This document shows, piece by piece, positions 57,566 to 64,000 of a stretch of 64,000 nucleotides of DNA. Below the pieces are notes generated by a model. The model did no database searches and was not told the DNA's origin. It worked only from the letters and a program-made list of their open reading frames with translations. This DNA comes from Zhengitettix transpicula (Eukaryota > Arthropoda > Insecta > Orthoptera > Tetrigidae). A program made the translations under genes and the position numbers. The first letter of the stretch is position 1. Each line of letters starts with the position of its first letter. Where the stretch lies: assembly GCA_037074705.1 (NCBI GenBank), contig CM073590.1, positions 235,278,101 through 235,342,100 of the forward strand, written 5' to 3'.

Positions 57566-58589
57566 TGTTTTTTGGATGTGTCGTTATTTAAATCTTTGAT
57601 GATCTAAACAAATAAAGAAGTTGTTATATTTTAAACGATTTTATTAACACCTTTTTATATATAATCGTTCCGTTAAAACTAGTCTTTAAATTTTAACCAT
57701 TGATTTTGTTCTTACAAATCGTCATCTAGGTTTTTTGTTGCTCTGTGTTCACATGGCAACTAAGCTATTAATAATCCCGACGTTTTAAAATATTTTTACC
57801 TCTCGGTTTTATTTATATAATTAGTTAAAGCGGACGAATATTAATCAACGGATAAATTAAAAACCGCAATTTTAATTATTTGTTTCACAATGACGAAGTG
57901 ATTGGCCTCGTACTCATTGCTTTCAGTGTCCGTGTGTATGAGAATTGTTTCCAGTGCCACTGCAAGTAGACAACAAGTTGACATATTTTGAAATATGATT
58001 TGTGTGTTTGTTGTGATGGAAGCTGCAGGCACTTCCAGTAACGAACGAGTGAAACGTCCGGACACATTTAGCCACCGTGACCGAACTTTGGACCACATCT
58101 GTGATGACAGGCGACCGCCGAGGTCAACTGCCGATTTCAATTAAGTATTGCAGTTTAATTGAGTGTTAGCAGCGTCCATGATGATTATTATTGTTTTTCC
58201 CTGTATGCTTTGTTGCTAGTTGAAAACCGTTCTTTTTAACATTTAAAATAATCACTTTGTGCAATTCATCATTTAACATTATCTGATTGTTCTCATTATA
58301 AAGTCTGAATTTTACCTTCTTTTTTTTTCAAATTCAATGGCGTTTATCGTTAAAAATCCACTGAACGATACAATAGAAAACTTTTGATAACATTTTCAGG
58401 TAATACAACTAGTTACTTTGATTTAATTTGAATTATTTATTCCATTGGTCATCGAATGAGGATATAGGACACGTCATTACAATGTGATTATTAGAAGCTA
58501 CTATTAATAACAAACATCAGTTAACATGGTCTCTGGCGTTTTGAATCAAGGGTTTCCATAAATCGAGACACGTAGGCCAATTTTTAAAA
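57566..58589. other. Unassigned intergenic DNA
   Basis: Nothing recognisable. A 99-codon minus-strand frame at 57841-58140 has no known domain. Confidence 0.35.
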
Positions 58590-58737
58590 GGGTCATACAC
58601 ATTGGACATGCTTCAAGAGTTATCCACTGACCGAATTGGAACAGTCGGCCAACTGCCTCCGAATCTGGTCGTGGAATGTTCTGTTTACCGTGGAAACCCC
58701 TACAAGAAGTCATCGGAAGGATGTGGGACGAAAAGGT
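58590..58737 (+). mobile_element. SINE-A copy 9, old fragment
   Basis: GACATGCTTCAAGAGTTATC, GGAACAGTCGGCCAACTGCC and CATCGGAAGGATGTGGGACG match the central third of SINE-A with substantial divergence. Both ends are lost. Confidence 0.7.
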
Positions 58738-58943
58738 ACGATGTTAACAAAGAACAGTAATTAAAATAACAGAAAATGAGTCATCTAAAGGGACAGGACT
58801 ATTTTTAACATTCACTGTATCAGTTTGTTTATTGCCTTTACTTATTTGAGTACGAATAACACCTGAGTAAATAAAAAAAATCTTTGGCGAAACGTATTGA
58901 GGTTTTTAATTATTCACTCCGCAACGTGGATGACCTTTAGGTA
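58738..58943. other. Spacer with a solitary GAAACG-type motif
   Basis: ACCTGAGTAAAT...TTTGGCGAAACGTATTG at 58861-58900 resembles the CTGANGA/GAAACG boxes with one change in the first box. No partner arm was found. Confidence 0.35.
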
Positions 58944-59474
58944 TCCTGCGAGGGATTTTCTCTCGCAGGCAGAACCTTTTAGGAGAGATACGAAGGGGCT
59001 GCCTTTGGATATGCCTTTTCCTCTCCGTTTTTGAACTAAGGTTCCCACAAGCCGAAGCACCTCGGCCTGTTTTGAGAGGTGTATGTTCCGGGGTCGCAGA
59101 CCTTGGGCATACGGTAAGAGTTGTCCGCTATTCCCATTGGAATAGTCGGCCAGCTGCCTCCTAAACTGGTCGAGGTACGGAGAAGAGAATGCTGCGTCCC
59201 CACAGCAAACTCCTCTCCCGCTATCGGAAGGGCGTGGGACAAGTACCCAATGCCCGACCTACCTGACGCAGGTTTTTCTAGGGTTTTCCCTGCATTTCTT
59301 TAGGCGAATGCCAGGTAGGATCCTTAAAATATAACCCGGGGGCCCTAGTTAACCCTTGGCTACCTTCCTCTACCCTTCCGCATCCCCCCTTTCAAATCCC
59401 TTCCTATGCTATTAAAGGGGAGTTGCCAAAAGTGGATTACCCTCATGTAGCCTAACCCCCCCCCCCAAAAAAAA
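58944..59474 (+). mobile_element. SINE-A copy 10
   Basis: It starts with one palindromic unit (CCTGCGAGGGATTTTCTCTC then GCAGG), has all blocks, and ends CCCTCATGTAGCCTAACCCC with a C-run and A-run in place of CTGTTGCCCTAAAA. It lies directly against the LTR-type element at 59475, with no clear target duplication. Confidence 0.9.
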
Positions 59475-60204
59475 GGACGCAAGTTAGTTAGTGTTGGTCG
59501 GGGGGAGAGAGAGCGTCCACAGGGACGGACGCAGGTTAGTGTTGGAGGAATTGTGGAGGAGAAAAAGAGGATGGCGTCGTCGAGAGTGTTAATATTGGTC
59601 GAGTTACATTCAAGTTATAGAGGAAGTCAAGTCTGAGTCAGAGAGACCGTCGAGAGAGAGAGATTTTAACATTATCATTTTGTGCGGACTGGAAACGGAC
59701 GCAGAGCCGAGAGCAATCAGCTGAACATCGGCCGTGAACAGTTGTCATCGTGGAGGTTTGACTGCCATCAAAGGAGTTCGAATTTGTCGTGGGGGTGACG
59801 CCGTCAACAGTGTGAGTGCAGCCTGGGGGACTTTTAAGCATATATTAATTGAGTGTGTGAACCCAAGAACACGTAAGTCTATTTTCTGAATTTATAATTG
59901 TAAATTGTTATTAAAGGGTAGAAAGTCAGATTTCGTTACTTTCGTTTATTTCGTTTCATTTCATTTTTCATTTAAGTGTAACTGTATCTGTTTAATTGTA
60001 AATTTATGTTGTTTTCCTTATCAACCCAGTAAAGACGTTGAGGGTACCGAGTCCGATTATTTAAATGTATTTCATGAGAAATAAAATTGTTTTTCTGATT
60101 TTATAAAATTTTATTAAATTCGTATTAATTGTAGAAGTGTGGTAATAAATGAGAATTGTTGGTTAAAATTGGTAATTTGTATTTTATTTATTTGAATTAT
60201 TACA
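59475..60204 (+). mobile_element. LTR-type element B, copy 5, 5' part missing or divergent
   Basis: The 3' half matches the family: ATTAAAGGGTAGAAAGTCAG then ATTTCGTTACTTTCG, then TATCAACCCAGTAAAGACGT, and the terminus GAATTATTACA followed by ATATATATA. The 5' half is GC- and GA-rich, with an internal duplication (GGACGCAAGTTAGTTAGTGT and GGACGCAGGTTAGTGTT) and is unlike the other copies, so it may be a subfamily. No PBS-like site was seen. Confidence 0.6.
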
Positions 60205-60875
60205 ATATATATATAGGCTGGTTTCTGTACTCGTGCACGGATCTTCACAGACTGCGACGATTTAAAATAATTTACAACACGAAGCCCAATACTAAGTTCT
60301 GGAGCGAAATGCCCTTCGGAATATATCACGGTTAATGTCCACTGGTTGAAGTTTTCTCAAGCGTACCCTCCTAATCCCTTCGACTTGTATTTTGACATGT
60401 ACGCATCCTGCCTTCCCGTCACGGCGTTTCCAAAATGTTTGGATCAGAAATTCCAATGACCGACTTGCTGCTGGGCTTGTCCTCAGATTGTAATAAAATA
60501 AATTATTTAATAAACGGGTCGGGGCGCTTCTTCGCTACACGAGAAGTAAATCATGTTAGAATATTCACTAGATGGCCTCCATATAAAAATTGATAATGAA
60601 TCTAAAATGGCTGTATTGGTATTTGTCTCAAATATTGCGTGACAGATCACAAAATAAAATTTATTTTGGTAAATATTAACAATACTAAGAGAAAATAATA
60701 TTTATTTCGAATACTGTGATTCACATTTGCAAAGAATAAATACAATTTACCAAGTTAAACCGAATACAATTGTACACGTACCTGAAGAAACATTTTCTAG
60801 AGATCAATACATTTACATTTCAGGCGAGAAATAAAAAAAAATAGTTTCGTGTCAAAGAAAATGAAAAAATTTGAA
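60205..60875. other. Unassigned intergenic DNA
   Basis: No assignable feature. ACCTGAAGAAACATTTTCTA at 60780-60799 is at most a degraded box. Confidence 0.35.
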
Positions 60876-61487
60876 TCTATATAATAAAAAAGGATGTATA
60901 TTTGTATGTATGTATGTATGTATGTATGTATGTATTTACGTTGTTCTTTATACAAATTTTATCGTGTGGACAGAATGCAACAAAAATTGGTACACAAATT
61001 CTTCAAAACACGAGAAACGGTACTGTGAGGGTGAGAAACGCCTAGCATACATGTGGAAAGAATTATAATTAAAAACCGTGATCATTAAATATTAAATTAC
61101 TGCGCGCCAAGAGACAATGACGTCACGCGAGAGAAAGACGTTACTACGCAACGAACAAAGGAAATATCTCCTTTATTAGCGAATGAAATAAAGCAGAAAT
61201 ATTTTTTTTAAATAAAAAGTATAATTTTATACAGAGATATTCCATCGAATAATAATAAAGAAGAATACGAATTACTTTACCATCCTTGGGGAAAAAGGTA
61301 GTTAATTTTCGCGCTGTATTAATTGTGAGTCTAGCTAACAATTTCATCAATGTAATATTTCGTAATGTATGAAGACTGAGTGACAATTATATCCTGAAAT
61401 ACTCAAGGAATATATTTAAGTATTCAATTAAATCCTTTTTCGAGTTTATATAAATAAGTACACGAGCAACGCCGGGCACTCGGCTAG
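60876..61487 (+). mobile_element. Helitron-like non-autonomous element, copy 2
   Basis: Begins TCTATATAATAAAAAAGGAT after A and ends GCCGGGCACTCGGCTAG before T. It is close to copy 1 (22296-22897) over its whole length, differing mainly by a longer GTATGTAT tract (60901-60932) and by small indels, including loss of a duplicated GACAATT. No coding region. Confidence 0.72.
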
Positions 61488-62204
61488 TCACCAAATAAAA
61501 CAGCCAACGTATGAAACCTGTTAATGCGTCCAAATAAAACTAAGAAAAATAATTTAACTTTTTCTAATGAATTAAAACTGAGTAGCCGTGTGACTATTCC
61601 GTCTTCTCATCATTCTTTTGTGAGGTCGAAAATCATGAATAACTTTAATAAACCCCTATGAATTTTTTTATTATATAATGAGGACCAAATATTATTGCCG
61701 AAATTTTATTGAAGCACCTTTCTTTTACTTTCACAAAATGTGGAAATAAAGTTTCCACAATTGGAACTTTTCATCATCACAAAATTTAAGACGAGCAGTT
61801 TTTTTCCCCCAAGTCTGTGTGTGTGTGTGTATTTCATTAAGAACCTCGTCGGGGCGTTTCTCCTCGCTCGCAGGCTACAGGAAAAATGTTCCCTTCGGGA
61901 TTTTTCCTCGTAATCGTCGAAAAAAAAACCCACACAGGTAACATTTTCAAGCCTTTCCCGTTCAAATTGTTTGCATCGTTCCTTACGAACCAAAAGAATT
62001 TAAAATGTCTTACTGACAACGGGCGACAACGCGAAAAAATTATTTTTGCCATCTGTAAAGTATGTGAAAGTGAGGAAAGTGATTAAGAGAGAGAAAAATA
62101 CACCAGATCGTTGTAGATTAGTTGTGAAAATAATTTTCAACGAGCGGTTCGCCATTTGTTCTACTCGCAAATTTATCTAGATAATCATAATGTAATTTTC
62201 CAAA
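61488..62204. other. Unassigned intergenic DNA
   Basis: A short (GT)n tract occurs near 61816-61830. Overlapping ORFs at 61706-62086 on both strands have no recognised domain. Confidence 0.35.
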
Positions 62205-62285
62205 AATAATTGTTCAAATTGCGATGCATGTTATATCGGACAAACGAAACGTTCTTGAAGAACACGAATCAATGAACATATATAA
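62205..62285 (+). pseudogene. Penelope-like GIY-YIG endonuclease scrap 4
   Basis: The frame from 62217 reads NCDACYIGQTKRS, then a TGA stop at 62256-62258, then RTRINEHI. CxxCYIGQTKRSLKTRIxEH is the core of the Penelope-like endonuclease, including the Tyr-Ile-Gly triplet and the conserved Arg (RTRI). The single in-frame stop replaces the Leu-Lys expected there. It is the best preserved of the four scraps. Confidence 0.78.
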
Positions 62286-62521
62286 ACAATAAGAAAGTTA
62301 AGGTACAAGATTATTCAAACGTGTCCAAAATATATTTATTTAAATGTTGATAAGTGTATACATTTTAGGTGAAGTATGTAAATATTATTTAAGACTGATG
62401 AGTGAAATAAGTGAATAATTTATAATTTGAAAAATAATACTAATAATTTAAATGGATTTGATATTATTCATTATTCTTATCATTTAATGTAAAAATTTGA
62501 ATTTCGCTGTTAATTGTATTT

Positions 62522-63052
62522 TTTTTATTTTTTTTAGGGCAACAGGCTACATGAGGGTGATCCACATTGGGCAACTCCCCTTTAATGGCATAGGAAGGGA
62601 TTTGAAAGGGGGGATGTGGAAGGGTAGAGGAAGGTAGCCAAGGGTTACTAGGGCCTCCGGGCTATATTTTAAGGATCCTACCCGGCATTCGCCTAAAGAA
62701 ATGCAGGGAAAACCTTAGAAAAACCTGCATCGGGTAGGTCGGGCATTGGGTACTTGTCCCACGCCCTTCCGATAGCGGGAGAGGAGTTTGCTGTGGGGAC
62801 GCAGCTTTCCCTTCTCCGTGCCTCGACCAGTTTAGGAGGCAGCTGGTCGACTATTCCAATGGGAATAGCGAACAACTCTTACCGTATGCCCAAGGTCTGT
62901 GACCCCGGAACATACATCTCTCAAAACAGGCCGAGGAGCCTCGGCTTGTGGGAACCTTAGTTCAAAACAGGAGAGGAAATGGCATAGCCAAAGGTAGCCC
63001 CTTCGTATCACTCCTAAAAGGTTCTGCCTGCGAGAGAACATCCTCTCGCAGG
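62522..63052 (-). mobile_element. SINE-A copy 11, head-to-head with copy 12
   Basis: The long T-run on the plus strand (62520-62536) is the tail. One palindromic unit (CCTGCGAGAGAACATCCTCT then CGCAGG) at the 5' end reaches 63052. Only 56 bp separate it from copy 12 in the opposite orientation, so the pair forms a ~1.1 kb inverted repeat. Confidence 0.92.
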
Positions 63053-63108
63053 CTCGATTCTTGTCTTATTATAATTTCAACAACGCTATAATATATTTGG
63101 TATGTAAG

Positions 63109-63671
63109 GATAAGAGGACTGCGAGGGCTATTCTCTCGCAGGCAATACCTGCGAGGGATGTTCTCTCGCAGGCAGAACCTTTTAGGAGAGACACGAAGAG
63201 ACTACCTTTGGGTATGCCTTTTCCTCTCCGTTTTTGAACTAAGGTTTCCACAAGCCGAGGCACATCGGCCTGTTTTGAGAGGTGTATGTTCCGGGGTCGC
63301 AGACCTTGGGCATACGGTAAGAGTTGTTCGCTATTCCCATTGGAATAGTCGGCCAGCTGCCTCCTAAACTGGTCGAGGCACGGAGAAGGGAATGCTGCGT
63401 CCCCACAGCAAACTCCTCTCCCGCTATCGGAAGGGCGTGGGACAAGTACCCAATGCCCGACCTACCCGATGCAGGTTTTTCTAGGGTTTTTCCTGCATTT
63501 CTTTAGGCGAATGCCGGGTAGGATCCTTAAACCATAGCCCGGGAGCCCTAGTAACCCTTGGCTACCTTCCTCTACCCATCCGCATCCCCCCTTTCAAATC
63601 CCTTCCTATGCTATTAAAGGGGAGTTGCCCAATGTGAATCACCCTCATGTAGCCTGTTGCCCTAAAAAAAA
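63109..63671 (+). mobile_element. SINE-A copy 12, full length with 16-bp target duplication
   Basis: Flanked by a perfect 16-bp repeat ATATTTGGTATGTAAG (63093-63108 and 63672-63687), the clearest duplication in the window. It has two palindromic 5' units and a poly(A) after GTAGCCTGTTGCCCTAAAA. It is nearly identical to the copies at 43 and 59 kb, so it is probably a recent insertion next to copy 11. Confidence 0.95.
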
Positions 63672-63687
63672 ATATTTGGTATGTAAG

Positions 63688-64000
63688 TCATTTCGGCTGC
63701 GAATATGTGAATGAAACGCAGACGTTTAGAAATTATTTCAAATAAATTTTTATCACCTACTTATATATCAATAAATAAATTTGAATAATATTGAATAAAA
63801 TTCCACTTAATAAATATATATATATACATATACATATATATTATAGTACTATAGTAAAAGAAGAATAGGAAGGTAGGATACCAGACAACGGTCTTTTGTT
63901 TTGATAAAGGGTTTGATCCTTGGAAAGCGGAGAGAGAGAGAGAGAGAGAAAGACGGAATGGCAAATTGTAACGGATGTGATGTAATGTAATTTAAAGTTA
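63688..64000. other. Unassigned DNA with (TA)n and (GA)n tracts
   Basis: A TA-rich run at about 63815-63842 and a (GA)n run at 63930-63950. No gene. Confidence 0.5.

Noticed and set aside
59036..63506. Recurrent 60-70 residue ORFs (e.g. beginning MSHALPIAGEEFAVG and MSAIPIGIVGQLPPK) on both strands
   Set aside because: They occur only inside SINE-A copies, on opposite strands of the same DNA, and older copies break the frames. The similarity reflects repeat age, not coding selection.

Overview
The window looks like non-genic, repeat-rich nuclear DNA from an animal, most likely an arthropod. It is AT-rich, has long (CT)n, (GA)n, (TA)n and TATC-type microsatellites, and contains decayed non-LTR retrotransposons, Penelope-like elements, Helitron-like elements, LTR-type elements and an abundant SINE-like retroposon. 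The species assignment is inference only. I found no intact host gene, rRNA, functional tRNA, operon or CRISPR array. Apart from broken retroelement ORFs, the short ORFs are either conserved simply because they lie inside young repeats or are chance ORFs in AT-rich sequence.

The dominant family is a ~0.53-0.57 kb SINE-like retroposon, called SINE-A here. There are twelve copies or fragments: 20-409 (+), 431-945 (+), 6811-7085 (+, old), 10988-11433 (-), 20478-21031 (+), 29212-29737 (-), 34037-34595 (-), 42948-43516 (-), 58590-58737 (+, old), 58944-59474 (+), 62522-63052 (-) and 63109-63671 (+). Several copies have a 3' poly(A) and 12-16 bp target-site duplications, so they moved by target-primed retroposition. 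The 5' end carries one or two ~25-bp palindromic units, and the body holds several short perfect hairpins. I see no recognisable tRNA, 7SL or 5S head.

A second layer is a ~1 kb LTR-type element (TGTAATGCC...ATTACA). Three copies (27142, 33909, 35491) sit in (TA)n tracts, and the ends of two more (51559, 59475) touch short ATAT runs. Some copies keep a tRNA-Lys-like primer-binding site close to their 3' end. One copy is split by a SINE-A insertion, and two lie back to back. Two ~605 bp Helitron-like copies (22296-22897 and 60876-61487) have TC...CTAG termini between A and T. A related older family is scattered at 4025, 24035, 51378 and inside the palindrome at 54.5 kb.

Decayed coding remnants are: a Penelope-like reverse transcriptase (39640-40460, +); four GIY-YIG endonuclease scraps (32285, 33140, 38941 on -, 62205 on +); LINE RT fragments at 6505-6798 (-), 18342-19490 (+) and 44288-45262 (+); and a CR1/L2-like LINE C-terminus at 5850-6515 (+). 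All are broken by frameshifts, stops or truncation.

The most intriguing signal is a recurring arrangement of palindromic repeats. Most copies carry CTGANGA, then 12-24 nt, then GAAACG, near or within their arms: 1163-1323, 24590-25095, 33612-33850, 53937-54200, 54960-55225 and 57375-57565, plus half copies at 3300, 14250, 25440 and 31935. CTGANGA...GAAA matches part of the hammerhead ribozyme core, and Penelope-like elements are known to carry hammerheads, so these may be decayed Penelope termini. I could not identify a full hammerhead, because stem III and the cleavage triplet are unclear. Two of these hairpins are themselves the arms of a ~1.29 kb inverted repeat at 53937-55225.
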